Below are positions 36,517 through 45,868 of a DNA stretch of 64,000 nt, in pieces. The notes beneath the pieces are model-generated. The model was not told the origin of the DNA, searched no databases, and was given only the letters and a program-made list of their open reading frames with translations. The stretch is from Bacteroidales bacterium (lineage in GTDB: Bacteria; Bacteroidota; Bacteroidia; Bacteroidales; UBA10428): positions 18,712 through 82,711 of the forward strand of contig JAFGGU010000098.1 of assembly GCA_016930375.1 (NCBI GenBank), in the 5' to 3' direction. Both the position numbers and the translations under genes were made by a program. The stretch's first letter is position 1. Every line of letters starts with the position of its first letter.

Positions 36517-38243
36517 AGAATAAATTACTAGCCCCAGGCTTTAGCCTGGGGTTAATTGTATTTCATTCCTTTTTTTCCGGGTTGAACGCCCAGGCCGGCT
36601 TTTCCATTCCCGACACCATCTGCATCAACGAAAGCGTGACCATAACCAATCAATCGCGTGATGCGGATACCTATTACTGGAATTTCTGCTCGGGGAACCT
36701 GATCCATGATCCGGCAGGGGATAACCTGGCCAACCCCGGCACGCTCAATGAACCTGCTTTTATCGATTTTGCCGACGATGACGGCAACTATTATGCTTTT
36801 ATCACCAACCACAACGATGGAACACTGGTTCGGAATTCCTATGGCACCAATTTTCTTAACACACCTGCATCTCAAAACCTCGGCGGCTTTGGTGGCCTGA
36901 TTCCACTGCATGCACAGGGGATACAGGTGCTGGAGGAAGGCGGTAACTGGTATGTATTCATTGTGGGGGGCCAGCGTGAAGAGTCAAGACTGATACGCCT
37001 TGATTTTGGAACTTCCCTGATGAACAATGCCCCGGTTGTTACAAACCTGGGCAATGCAGGCAATACCATGGACTATCCCGAAGACCTCTATATCACGTAT
37101 GATGCCGGTAACTGGACAGGCTTTACGGTGAATTACAACTCCAATAACCTGGTGAGGTTTGATTTCGGCAATTCCTTATCCAATATTCCCACCCCGGTGA
37201 ACCTGGGGAATCTCGGATTTGATAAGCCCTGTGGAATTCAGCCGGTGATGGAAAACGGCAATTGGTACATTTTTGTTTCGAATTACGGAAGCCATGTGAT
37301 TACCCGGCTCGATTTCGGCAGTTCACTGGCGTCGGTTCCCTCTTCCACCCCGATAGGAGATAATACCATTTTATACTACCCCTTTGATCTGACCATCATC
37401 CGGGATTGCGAAAATACGTATGGTTTTGTTCTGAACCGCTTCAATGATATTGTTCGTATGGTTTTCAACAACGGACTTGATGAAAATCCCGTTTTCACCT
37501 CGCTGGGTGAAACCGGCAACCTCTATAATCCCCAGGGAATATCCGATGTTTTTCGCGTGGGAGATACCCTGTATGCCTTTGTTGCCAACATTGACAATTC
37601 CACCATCACCCGCCTGTATTTCCCCGGGTGCAACAATGCCAGTCCTCCTTCCTCCACCGACCGCGACCCTCCCCCGGTTACCTATAATGCGCCGGGTATT
37701 TACAACATCAACCTGGTAATTGATGAAGGACAACCCGGTCAGGAGAATGCCTGCCGGAACATAGTAGTGCTTGACAGCGCTGATATGAGCCTGGGAAATG
37801 ACACGCTTATTACGGCCGGGTCATCCATTACACTGGCGCCCGACAGCACCTACTCATCCTATTTATGGTCCAACGGCTCCACGGAACGGACCATCCAGGT
37901 TGACCAAGAAGGGATTTATGCACTCACAGTCACCAACCAGTACGGTTGTGTTGCTACGGATGATATTGAGGTAATCGTGGATATCGGAATCCCGAACTTT
38001 TTCACTCCCAACGGTGACGGTTACAATGATACCTGGGAAATTCCTTTCCTCACCGTGGAGCCTGAAGCCGGCATTCAGGTATTCGACCGGTTCGGCAATT
38101 TACTGGCCGGCTTCAAAGCCGGGGAAGGAAGCTGGGATGGCCGCAGCCATGGCAGGGAATTGCCCACCGGCACGTATTGGTACATTATTGAGGTACCCGG
38201 TATCAAAAAGCCTTATAAAGGCTGGGTTACCATCAAACGTTGA
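36510..38243 (+). CDS. Secreted propeller-like protein with gliding-motility-type (type B) C-terminal domain
   Basis: 577 residues. The signal peptide spans residues 1-28 (...FFSGLNAQ). Residues ~60-380 hold five or six repeats around NWYVFIVGG, RLDFGTSL or NLGN, suggesting a beta-propeller. The C-terminus IPNFFTPNGDGYNDTWEI ... VFDRFGNLL ... GTYWYIIEVPG is the type B sorting domain seen in SprB-like proteins, which usually need a PorP/SprF partner; that gene follows after 3 bp. Oddly, a palindromic repeat (36532-36551) codes for part of the signal peptide. Confidence 0.88.
   Translation: MVKNKLLAPGFSLGLIVFHSFFSGLNAQAGFSIPDTICINESVTITNQSRDADTYYWNFCSGNLIHDPAGDNLANPGTLNEPAFIDFADDDGNYYAFITNHNDGTLVRNSYGTNFLNTPASQNLGGFGGLIPLHAQGIQVLEEGGNWYVFIVGGQREESRLIRLDFGTSLMNNAPVVTNLGNAGNTMDYPEDLYITYDAGNWTGFTVNYNSNNLVRFDFGNSLSNIPTPVNLGNLGFDKPCGIQPVMENGNWYIFVSNYGSHVITRLDFGSSLASVPSSTPIGDNTILYYPFDLTIIRDCENTYGFVLNRFNDIVRMVFNNGLDENPVFTSLGETGNLYNPQGISDVFRVGDTLYAFVANIDNSTITRLYFPGCNNASPPSSTDRDPPPVTYNAPGIYNINLVIDEGQPGQENACRNIVVLDSADMSLGNDTLITAGSSITLAPDSTYSSYLWSNGSTERTIQVDQEGIYALTVTNQYGCVATDDIEVIVDIGIPNFFTPNGDGYNDTWEIPFLTVEPEAGIQVFDRFGNLLAGFKAGEGSWDGRSHGRELPTGTYWYIIEVPGIKKPYKGWVTIKR
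36532..36551. repeat. Palindrome inside the signal-peptide coding region
   Basis: CCCCAGGC-TTTA-GCCTGGGG is a perfect 8-bp stem of the REP-like type found elsewhere in the window. Here it is translated as part of APGFSLGL in the signal peptide of the type B cargo. Confidence 0.85.
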
Positions 38244-38246
38244 AAC

Positions 38247-39176
38247 ATGAGAGGCTCCATTACTTTTTTTCTGCTGTTTACCCTGCGCTTTATCGATGCC
38301 CAGTCCCTGGCTCAGCATGACCTCTATCCTTTTAACCCGAATTTCGCCAATCCCGCTGCTACCGGAATATCTACATGTCTCGAGCTGGGGGTTACCGATA
38401 TGCACCAATGGGCCGGCATTGCCAACGCACCTAACGTTCAATCGTTCAGTGCCCAAAAAGGAATTTCTTTTCTCAAGAACAAGAAAAGCGGCGTGGGCAT
38501 CAACCTCATCCGCGACATCAACGGCCCTTCCAAAAGTCTGGGCAGTGAACTCCTTTACGCCTTTCATATTCAGGTGGGGAGAAACCGTACTACCTGGCTG
38601 AGCCTGGGATTATCGGGCTATATTGAACAACGCCGGCTCGATGAAAGCGGGTTTTCACCCATTTTCGATCCCGCGGTTTCAGGAGGCATGGAAGAGGAAT
38701 TGGCCTATAATGCCTCTGGTGGAATTTATCTTTATAACGACAGGTACTATGCCGGATTTGGCCTGTATAATCTGTTTCCCGTAAACACATCACTGGGACT
38801 GGGATATGGAGGCGACAGGTACTACACGTCATTCCAGGGAGGGTACGTATTTGGTTTTGACAATTTGCCCTTTACCTTGCAGACTTCCATCCAGGGAAGC
38901 ATAGGGGACGGGGTATATCAGTTCGATCTGAACAACAGATTGCTGTTTGGTAATAACCTGTGGACAGGATTGACACTTCGGAAATACCTGGGCGGGTTTG
39001 AAACCGCCGGACAAAATGCCCTGGTTTTTATCGGTTACGACTGGAAGAACTGGAGCTTTTGCTATAACTACAATTTCGATATTAACGGTACCCAATTTCA
39101 TCATTACGGAACGCACCGGATTGCATTGGGTTACAGAATATGTCCCGACAACTTCAGCTGCCCGGCTTATAGATAA
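38247..39176 (+). CDS. PorP/SprF family type IX secretion membrane protein
   Basis: 309 residues, signal peptide then a beta-barrel of the PorP/SprF family. Diagnostic segments are the N-terminal FNPNFANPAATG and HQWAGIANAPNVQSFSA, with repeated aromatic strands ending in HRIALGYRIC. These outer-membrane proteins dock individual type B cargoes during export and surface anchoring. The tight spacing after the type B cargo gene marks it as the dedicated partner. Confidence 0.92.
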   Translation: MRGSITFFLLFTLRFIDAQSLAQHDLYPFNPNFANPAATGISTCLELGVTDMHQWAGIANAPNVQSFSAQKGISFLKNKKSGVGINLIRDINGPSKSLGSELLYAFHIQVGRNRTTWLSLGLSGYIEQRRLDESGFSPIFDPAVSGGMEEELAYNASGGIYLYNDRYYAGFGLYNLFPVNTSLGLGYGGDRYYTSFQGGYVFGFDNLPFTLQTSIQGSIGDGVYQFDLNNRLLFGNNLWTGLTLRKYLGGFETAGQNALVFIGYDWKNWSFCYNYNFDINGTQFHHYGTHRIALGYRICPDNFSCPAYR

Positions 39177-39270
39177 AATGCAGCTTTTTTTTAAATCCTT
39201 CGTCTTTTAAAATATTACACCCAAACCTCTTAAATTTACCATTTAGTATTTACCCGTAATTAAGAATCCT

Positions 39271-40236
39271 ATGAAAAAGAATGCTATAAATAGCCATGCT
39301 GTGGTCTTTTTGGCCATTTTTACCCTTTTTACCTCCTGCATATCCTCCCAGTCCTGGGTGCCTGTAAAAGGCAGTGGTGAAGCCGTTGACAAAAGTTATA
39401 ACGTTTCCGGTTTTCAGGGTATTGAAGTTTCCGGCGGCTTCGATGTAATTTTGGTGCAGGGAAATTCAGAAGCCGTCACACTAACGGCACAGGAGAACCT
39501 GTTCGAGTACATCTCGGTTAAGGTTGAGGGAGGAATGCTAAAGATTTACACAGAAAATAATATCATGTCCACCCGATCCATGAAAGCCCGCATTTCCTTC
39601 AAGAGCATCGACAAATTAAGGATTTCGGGAGGAGGTGATGTGACGGCTGAAACTCCTGTCGAGGTTCCTGAACTCAGCATTGAACTCAGCGGTGGCGGGG
39701 ACATTAGCTCGGTAATCAATGCCGGCCGGTTATATGGGCATATCAGTGGCGGCGGCGATGTGGATATTGATGGCAGTATAAAAGAATATGATTTTGTACT
39801 AAGCGGAGGAGGTGATATTGATTCAGAAATATCATCCGGAATGGTTACCTGCAGAATTTCGGGAGGAGGTAACCTGACTCTCAGGAACCGGGAGAAAGCA
39901 TCGGTTGTTGACCTGGATATCAATGGCGGTGGTGACATGAATATCGAAATGAATACGGAAAAGATGAAGTGTTCCGTATCGGGAGGCGGGGATGCCACGC
40001 TGACCGGACAGGCTGATGAACTCGACATTACGATCAACGGAGGCGGTAATGTGCATGCCGGTAACTTCGCAGCCCATAAAGCCTCATTCCAGGCCAGCGG
40101 AGGTTCTGACATTTATGTAAATGCGTCAGAAGAAATAACCGGTCAGATTTCCGGCGGGGGTGATGTTTATTATTCAGGCGCCGCGGAAAGGATCAACATT
40201 GATGCAAAAGGAGGATCGGAAATCCACAAGCAATAG
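39271..40236 (+). CDS. GIN-domain (DUF2807) lipoprotein
   Basis: 321 residues. The N-terminal export signal ends near ...FTLFTSC, probably lipidated at Cys23. The rest is a regular right-handed beta-solenoid with many SGGGDV/SGGGDI turns, typical of DUF2807 head-GIN proteins. Family function is unclear; members are common in Bacteroidota envelopes. It is separate from the PorP gene (94-bp gap) and convergent with the next gene. Confidence 0.88.
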   Translation: MKKNAINSHAVVFLAIFTLFTSCISSQSWVPVKGSGEAVDKSYNVSGFQGIEVSGGFDVILVQGNSEAVTLTAQENLFEYISVKVEGGMLKIYTENNIMSTRSMKARISFKSIDKLRISGGGDVTAETPVEVPELSIELSGGGDISSVINAGRLYGHISGGGDVDIDGSIKEYDFVLSGGGDIDSEISSGMVTCRISGGGNLTLRNREKASVVDLDINGGGDMNIEMNTEKMKCSVSGGGDATLTGQADELDITINGGGNVHAGNFAAHKASFQASGGSDIYVNASEEITGQISGGGDVYYSGAAERINIDAKGGSEIHKQ

Positions 40237-40246
40237 AAAGCCATAT

Positions 40247-41338
40247 TTAATCCGATATGGCCAGTCCCACAAATGAATCGGCGGTACCGTAATACAAGAA
40301 CCATTTGGATTGAAAGAAAACCAGGCCTTCGGAAAAAACAGTGCCTGATTTGTATTGTCCCGTAAGTTCATGCGGCAGCGTAGGCTTTAACAGGCATGTA
40401 TCGGAACGCATAACAACGGATTCCATGTTTTTGGGATCTAAAACGACCTTGCCCACCGAATAGGTTCCTTTGGGGAGTCCGGGATCCGCTTTGTCATCTT
40501 CAGCATTCTTCCCGTTGTAGAATAATACAATTCCTTCTTTGGCAATAATGGCAGGCGGACCGCACTCTGTAAGCCTGCTGTCAAACTTGCCGGCTCTGGG
40601 ACGAATGACTGCCTTCAGCTTTCCACTGTCATCCAGCAGGGGATTCCAGTCATACAGGTTATCGGACCAGGCCAGATTGACAAATTCCTCTCCCCAGTAC
40701 ATCCAGTACCTGCCATTGATGCGGGCTGCCACCTGCCGGTTTCCGACCATTCTGGTAACCATGGAGCCGGATTTCGACCAGGTGTCCAGGAATTTGCCAC
40801 CATGAGCCTTTGCAAAGGCAGGTCCTTTCTTTTCCCAATGTATCAGATCCTTTGAAAAGGCAATGCTCAGCCGGGCTACCTTGTAATTCCAGGATGTATA
40901 GGCCAGCACAAAAAGGCTGTCTTCGGTTTGCACAACGCGGGGATCTTCACAACCTCCCGGATAATCGTAAGCCATAAATTCATCCTTATCGGGATACAAA
41001 ACCGGCACCGGGTGTTTGGTAAAATGTATGCCGTCATCGCTATAAGCCAGTCCGATTCTTGAAGTCCTGCCACCCAGGATGGCCGCCGGATTATCCTCAG
41101 CCCTGAATAACAGGTACACTTTATCGTCTTTCACGATGGCCGCCGGGTTGAACACATCGGCTTTCTGCCAGTTTACGGTATCATTCCGGGCCGGACAAAA
41201 AAACGTAAAAGTTGAATCGGCCGACAGAACGGGATTCTCTTTTGGTTTTGAAAACGACAGGTTGTCAAACTGGATGGAAGGTGGCGTACTACAACCCAGG
41301 ATCAAACCTGAAAGCAGATAAAAGAAACTTTTTCTCAT
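40247..41338 (-). CDS. GH130-like beta-propeller lipoprotein
   Basis: 363 residues. Export signal with a probable lipid-anchored Cys16. Five-bladed propeller motifs of the GH130 mannoside phosphorylase/mannosidase family: DVFNPAAIVKDDKVYLLFRAED, PGGCEDPRV (catalytic-type Asp132), ECGPPAI and a final FLYYGTADSFVGLA. Phosphorylases of this family bind phosphate through basic residues that I cannot place securely, so mannosidase versus phosphorylase is open. An extracytoplasmic location favours hydrolysis. Confidence 0.82.
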   Translation of the reverse strand: MRKSFFYLLSGLILGCSTPPSIQFDNLSFSKPKENPVLSADSTFTFFCPARNDTVNWQKADVFNPAAIVKDDKVYLLFRAEDNPAAILGGRTSRIGLAYSDDGIHFTKHPVPVLYPDKDEFMAYDYPGGCEDPRVVQTEDSLFVLAYTSWNYKVARLSIAFSKDLIHWEKKGPAFAKAHGGKFLDTWSKSGSMVTRMVGNRQVAARINGRYWMYWGEEFVNLAWSDNLYDWNPLLDDSGKLKAVIRPRAGKFDSRLTECGPPAIIAKEGIVLFYNGKNAEDDKADPGLPKGTYSVGKVVLDPKNMESVVMRSDTCLLKPTLPHELTGQYKSGTVFSEGLVFFQSKWFLYYGTADSFVGLAISD

Positions 41339-41385
41339 GATGGCTGAATTGATTCAGAGATAAAAATAAAAAAATACTTCTATTC

Positions 41386-41424
41386 CTTTTCCCTCATTAC
41401 TCATTACTCTTCACTCATTACTCT
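41386..41424. repeat. CATTACT microrepeat at a gene 3' end
   Basis: Several overlapping copies of CTCATTACT and TTCACTCATTACTC occur here. The array includes the stop codon of the CocE-like gene (TAA in the minus-strand AGTAATGAG), a placement like that of the 10627-10661 array. Confidence 0.7.
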
Positions 41425-43313
41425 TCCAAAACCGGCAACACCATAAAACTGGCATGTTTATTTTCATGGTAAATGCGGACAAATGCCTTCTGAAAATCAT
41501 CTTCCCGGGCTTCATAAATATTGACAAATTTTTGCGGGTTCCTGTCGGCCAGCGGGAACCAGCTGCTTTGTATCTGCACCATGATGCGATGCCCCTTTTT
41601 AAAAGTGTGGGCTACATCTCCCACATTGAATTTGACGGTGGTTATGGCATTGGGAACAAAAGGCTCCGGGACCTCATAGCTATTCCTGTAACGCCCCCTG
41701 AAAATTTCACCGTGCACCAGCATTTCATAACCTCCCATCGGGTAATCATACGAAGGGTCATCCACCGAATAAACGTCAATGATGTTATAAGACATGCTGT
41801 CCGGAAAAACATCAATCAGTTTTACCACGAAATCCGCATCGGTTGTGGAAATGGAAGTATGCAGGCCGGCGGTGACAACCCCGGTAACGGTGACATCCTC
41901 CTGCAGAATTTCCGTTTTAAACGACAACACATCCGGCCGGCGTCCGGAAAAACGCTGGTCGTCGGTCATGTAATTCCTGGTCCGGTTGAAATGAACATCT
42001 TCGGTATAGGGTACCGGTTTGGCCGGATCACTGATATATTCCGTGTGGCTTGCTGATTCCAAAGGAGAATTCCAGTTCAGTTCCCCGTCTTCATGCAGGT
42101 AAAGCATCTTATCCTGTTTACCGGCCGGAGGCCATTGGATGAACTGCCTCCACTCGTTGTCACCGGTCATAAACACATTGGCCTCAGCCATCTTTGAAAT
42201 ATCCCCCTTGTCTTTTAGATAATAATTAAAAAAAGGTATTTCAATCATTTGCTGGTACCACAGGGACGTGTTGCTGCCAAAGTGAATGTTGCCCAGGTGG
42301 GTGCCGTCGCTGGTGGACCATTGGTTGTGGTACCAGGGACCCATGACAAGCTTGTTGAAATCTTTCCCGGGGTTGTTCATTTCGGCAGCTTTATAGGCAT
42401 TCCAGGCACCCCAGTGATCCTCTGCATCAAACAATCCGCCGACCCATAACATGGCGGGGTTCAGGTTTCCGGTTGCATTCCGTGCATCGCGCGCTTTCCA
42501 CCAGGCATCATAATCGGGATGGGCCAGCAAGTCATTCCAGAACGCTACACTATCACCAACCAGTTTTGTAAATGCAGGTAAGGGGCCGGTTTCCAGGAAA
42601 AACCTGTAATTATCATGAACGGGAACATCCTGGGATGACGGCGCAATGCTGGTCGGTTCAGACCTCGGCAGGCCAAAACCCGACGAATAATAAAAATTAA
42701 ACGCGTCCATCAGAAAAAAGGCCCCATTGTGGTGAAAGTCATCCCCGATAAACCAGTTTGTCACCGGTGCCTGGGGACTCACGGCCACAAGCGCGGGATG
42801 ATTGCTGGCCGCGGCCATGGTGGAGTAAAAGCCCGGGTAGGAAATGCCAAAAACACCAACCCTTCCGTTATTGTTCGGGAGGTTCCGGATCAGCCAGTCG
42901 ATGGTATCATATGTATCACTGGCTTCATCAATATCACTTTTGTTCTTTTTTTCGGGATTGAAAGGCCTGATATTGACAAAATCCCCTTCACTCATCCACT
43001 TGCCTCGTACATCCTGAATTACAAAAATATAGCCTTCCCGCAGATAGTATTTAAAATACAAATCCCAGAAATTCATCCATTTATCCTCGCCGTAAGGGCT
43101 GCAGGAATAGGGGGTCCGCATCATCAATACGGGATGCTTTTCAGTAGCGTCTTTCGGGGCATAAATGGATGTGAACAGCCTGATGCCGTCCCGCATGGGG
43201 ATCTGTCTTTCCATTTTGGTATAGTTGTTAACGATCCAGATGCTGTCGGCATTCTGGGCATTGGCTTGAAGATATCCTGCATTCAGGCCGATCAGAAGAA
43301 GGATGATTCTCAT
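41418..43313 (-). CDS. Secreted CocE/NonD-family hydrolase (X-Pro dipeptidyl-peptidase S15-like)
   Basis: 631 residues, signal peptide (residues 1-20). Serine alpha/beta-hydrolase of the CocE/alpha-amino-acid ester hydrolase group: nucleophile Ser158 in GVFGISYPGF, acidic region in GGLFDAEDHWG, probable His in MGPWYHNQWS. The C-terminal ~220 residues are the jelly-roll domain (PEPFVPNAITTVKFNVGDVAHTF, HRIMVQIQSSWFP). Substrate could be peptide or amide ester; not decided. It ends a two-gene unit with the VOC gene just upstream (26-bp gap). Confidence 0.88.
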   Translation of the reverse strand: MRIILLLIGLNAGYLQANAQNADSIWIVNNYTKMERQIPMRDGIRLFTSIYAPKDATEKHPVLMMRTPYSCSPYGEDKWMNFWDLYFKYYLREGYIFVIQDVRGKWMSEGDFVNIRPFNPEKKNKSDIDEASDTYDTIDWLIRNLPNNNGRVGVFGISYPGFYSTMAAASNHPALVAVSPQAPVTNWFIGDDFHHNGAFFLMDAFNFYYSSGFGLPRSEPTSIAPSSQDVPVHDNYRFFLETGPLPAFTKLVGDSVAFWNDLLAHPDYDAWWKARDARNATGNLNPAMLWVGGLFDAEDHWGAWNAYKAAEMNNPGKDFNKLVMGPWYHNQWSTSDGTHLGNIHFGSNTSLWYQQMIEIPFFNYYLKDKGDISKMAEANVFMTGDNEWRQFIQWPPAGKQDKMLYLHEDGELNWNSPLESASHTEYISDPAKPVPYTEDVHFNRTRNYMTDDQRFSGRRPDVLSFKTEILQEDVTVTGVVTAGLHTSISTTDADFVVKLIDVFPDSMSYNIIDVYSVDDPSYDYPMGGYEMLVHGEIFRGRYRNSYEVPEPFVPNAITTVKFNVGDVAHTFKKGHRIMVQIQSSWFPLADRNPQKFVNIYEAREDDFQKAFVRIYHENKHASFMVLPVLEE

Positions 43314-43339
43314 TCAGAAGATGTTTTGAGGTTGAGTGG

Positions 43340-43879
43340 TCAATTGTAATTCTCCAGCAATTCCAGCACGCATCCCAAATCTTTGGAAGCATCGATATAG
43401 CTGTAAGCACCGCCGTCCCAGCCTCCGCGCTGAACAGTAGGATTACCCTGCGCTTCAAACCGCTTTTCAACACCGTCAATTCCCTTTACTGCAAAGGCAA
43501 TATGGTGAATGCCCTCGCCATAAGTATCCAGGTAATCCTGCCAGGTGCTTTTCCCTCCCAGCGGCTGGATCAACTCGATCTGAAGATTGTTCATGGCGAA
43601 AAATGCCAGATTTGCTTTGGCATCTGACGGTTCTCCCTTGTAAAGTGTCGGTCTTGAGAAATGACCTTCTGCAATACTCACTTCGGGCGCTTCTACCCCA
43701 AGGAGCCGGGCCCATGCATTCCTGGCCTTGTCAATGTCCTTTACCACAATCGCCACCTGGGTGATGGTTTTGGAAGGGATGATGGGTTCACGAACAGTTT
43801 TGGTGTGCGGACGAAAGGATACCAATACGATACCGATGATCAATACAAGTGCTAAGAGTATGTTTTTCATGGCTTTCAT
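43340..43879 (-). CDS. VOC (glyoxalase/epimerase-like) protein with N-terminal membrane anchor
   Basis: 179 residues. Residues ~5-22 are an uncleaved anchor or signal peptide. The rest is a single VOC domain resembling methylmalonyl-CoA epimerase: TQVAIVVKDIDKARNAWARLLG, LQIELIQPLGGKSTWQDYL and GIHHIAFAVKGIDG, carrying the metal-binding Glu/His positions. Export of a VOC protein is unusual, so a true epimerase role is unlikely. Cotranscription with the CocE-like hydrolase is likely. Confidence 0.8.
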   Translation of the reverse strand: MKAMKNILLALVLIIGIVLVSFRPHTKTVREPIIPSKTITQVAIVVKDIDKARNAWARLLGVEAPEVSIAEGHFSRPTLYKGEPSDAKANLAFFAMNNLQIELIQPLGGKSTWQDYLDTYGEGIHHIAFAVKGIDGVEKRFEAQGNPTVQRGGWDGGAYSYIDASKDLGCVLELLENYN

Positions 43880-44019
43880 TTTTAAAGGTTATGGTAAATA
43901 AATGTAGTAATTTTATTTCACAACCTGACGCAACTTTTGGCCGTGTTCAATAGTCCATTATAGGTATTGAACCAAATATTGAGAAAACGGTTAAGTAATT
44001 GATGTAAAAACGTACAGCC

Positions 44020-44670
44020 ATGAGAAAGAATCTGATAGCCGCATTAATGATTACAGCTGTATACCTGTTGACAGCTTGCAATAAGGAAGAGGAAATATAT
44101 TATTCCGCTTTGGGCATTATTCACATTTCCGAAGACAGCGTTGTTATTGAAACCGATAACGGGAACCGGCTGCTGGTGGATGACCGGAACAGGATAGGCA
44201 TTCCTTTGGTTGACAATGACAGGGTGATCGCCTATTTCACACTGGTTGACAGAACCGCGCCTGCCGGTATTGACCTGGTAATTGATATTTACGATATCAG
44301 CAAAGTGTTGTTCAAACCAGTCATTGAGCTTACCAGCGCAATTGCCGACTCCATAGGCGACGACCCGTTAACGGTGGGAAGTGTATGGCTGGATAAGGAT
44401 TTTCTCAACCTGAGTTTTATTTATTACGGAGGTCAGAAGATGCATTTTATCAACCTGATCAGGCATCCGGGAGAACTTCGCACTGACACGATCGATCTTG
44501 AGATCCGGCACAACAATAACGATGACGGTGGCATAAACAGTTACAGCGGTTTTGTGTCATTCGATCTGAGTTCATTGCAAAATGACGTAAACGATTCGGT
44601 AGTATTGAGGATAAAAGCCAGGGAATTCAGCAATCAGACATACAGGGAGAATTTTATTTATACCTGGTGA
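44020..44670 (+). CDS. NigD-like lipoprotein
   Basis: 216 residues with lipobox LTAC (Cys20). The middle matches NigD-like proteins: GIIHISEDSVVIETDNGNRLLV, GDRV-type loop as NDRVIAYFTLVD, and the C-terminal half with FLNLSFIYYGG and HFINLIRHP. These Bacteroidota lipoproteins have an OB-like N-terminal domain and a beta-sandwich; function unknown. Its end overlaps the convergent SDR gene by 13 bp. Confidence 0.83.
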   Translation: MRKNLIAALMITAVYLLTACNKEEEIYYSALGIIHISEDSVVIETDNGNRLLVDDRNRIGIPLVDNDRVIAYFTLVDRTAPAGIDLVIDIYDISKVLFKPVIELTSAIADSIGDDPLTVGSVWLDKDFLNLSFIYYGGQKMHFINLIRHPGELRTDTIDLEIRHNNNDDGGINSYSGFVSFDLSSLQNDVNDSVVLRIKAREFSNQTYRENFIYTW

Positions 44671-45326
44671 AAGACCATATCATGCAATTCATTGGATTCA
44701 AAGAATACCTTGTCTGCAGGTGTCCCGGTGGTTAACATCATTGCCCGGGCAACATCGCGGGCTTGAATTCCCCTGTATTTTCTGGCAGGTCCGATGAACA
44801 TCCATCCGAATGCTTTCATGAAGGCTATGCCTGCTTTTTCGCCTGTCCGGGATTCATCTCGATTCCCCATCAACAAGGACGGACGTACAATTTTAAGATT
44901 TCCTGAATAAGCGGTTCGGATGGCATTTTCCATTTCTCCTTTCGTGCGAAGGTAAAAGTTGGAAGTGTCCGGTCTGGCCCCGATGGATGAAATAACCACC
45001 AGGTTTGATACTGCATTTTTTTCTGCCAGTTGAGCAATTTGCAGAGGAATATCGAAGTCCACCTGCCGGAAGGCTTCCCTGGAACCTGCCATTTTAATGG
45101 TGGTGCCGATGCAGCAGAAATAAGTGTCAGCCTTCAGTTTCTCACTCCATGGCATGAGTTGAGAATAACCAGCCAGTTGAACCAACTCAAGCTTTCGGTC
45201 CATAATAGGGAGGCTCCTTCTGACTACTGCAATGATCTTATCATATGCATTGCTCTTAAGCAGTTCCGATACAAGTTCTTTACCTACCAGTCCGGTAGCG
45301 CCGAATACAACAGTCGACTTATCCAT
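44658..45326 (-). CDS. NAD(P)-binding atypical SDR (HTATIP2/TIP30-like)
   Basis: 222-residue cytoplasmic Rossmann protein. Cofactor loop is FGATGLVGKELV at the N-terminus. The active site resembles NAD(P)H-binding oxidoreductases of the TIP30 type, with NLVVISSIGARPDTSNFYLRTKGEMEN (Ser and YxxxK-like YLRTKG). C-terminal RAMMLTT closes the fold. Substrate unknown. It lies downstream of the uspA gene with a 74-bp gap. Confidence 0.82.
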   Translation of the reverse strand: MDKSTVVFGATGLVGKELVSELLKSNAYDKIIAVVRRSLPIMDRKLELVQLAGYSQLMPWSEKLKADTYFCCIGTTIKMAGSREAFRQVDFDIPLQIAQLAEKNAVSNLVVISSIGARPDTSNFYLRTKGEMENAIRTAYSGNLKIVRPSLLMGNRDESRTGEKAGIAFMKAFGWMFIGPARKYRGIQARDVARAMMLTTGTPADKVFFESNELHDMVFHQV

Positions 45327-45400
45327 TTTAACTTTCCAATTTTAAAGGTAGCTAATTTTTATGGTTTGTCGTTCAGGTGCCTGAAAGACTAGGCGGTATT

Positions 45401-45868
45401 TCATTTTTTTTTTTGGGTTGGGATGATGAAGAGCGGTACAGGGGTATGACGTAAAACTTTTTCTGTGACACTGCCCATAACTATATTTTCCAGCCATTTC
45501 CGACTGTGAGAGCCCATTACGATAACATCAGCATGTATGTCCTTTGCAGTTTTCAATATGGATTCGGCAAGATCACCTTCGTTTACCAGGGTGTGAATGG
45601 TTTTATCACCCAGGTGATGTCTCGATTTATCAAGAAAACTTAAGGCTGCAATCTTCAGAGCTTCATTATTCAATTGAGATGGTCCTGTTTCCATGAAGCC
45701 ATTAAATCCCATGATCGGAGAATATTCCATTGAAGAATAATACAGCGGATCTGAAATTACGTGTAACAATGTGACTTCAGCATTCATCGCTTGGGCCATC
45801 GAAAAGCCTACTTCTGCCACTTTTTGTGCGGTTGGATCATAATCCAGTGCAATCAATACTTTTTGCAT
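45401..45868 (-). CDS. Universal stress protein (UspA family)
   Basis: 155 residues, single Usp domain. The ATP-binding signature GSHSRKWLENIVMGSVTEKVL corresponds to the G-x2-G-x9-G(S/T) loop, with the first strand VLIALDYDPTAQKVAE. The C-terminus is encoded over an 11-bp A-run, giving PTQKKK. It starts the run of stress-related genes towards the right end of the window; no copy of the 39-bp promoter element was found ahead of it. Confidence 0.92.
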   Translation of the reverse strand: MQKVLIALDYDPTAQKVAEVGFSMAQAMNAEVTLLHVISDPLYYSSMEYSPIMGFNGFMETGPSQLNNEALKIAALSFLDKSRHHLGDKTIHTLVNEGDLAESILKTAKDIHADVIVMGSHSRKWLENIVMGSVTEKVLRHTPVPLFIIPTQKKK

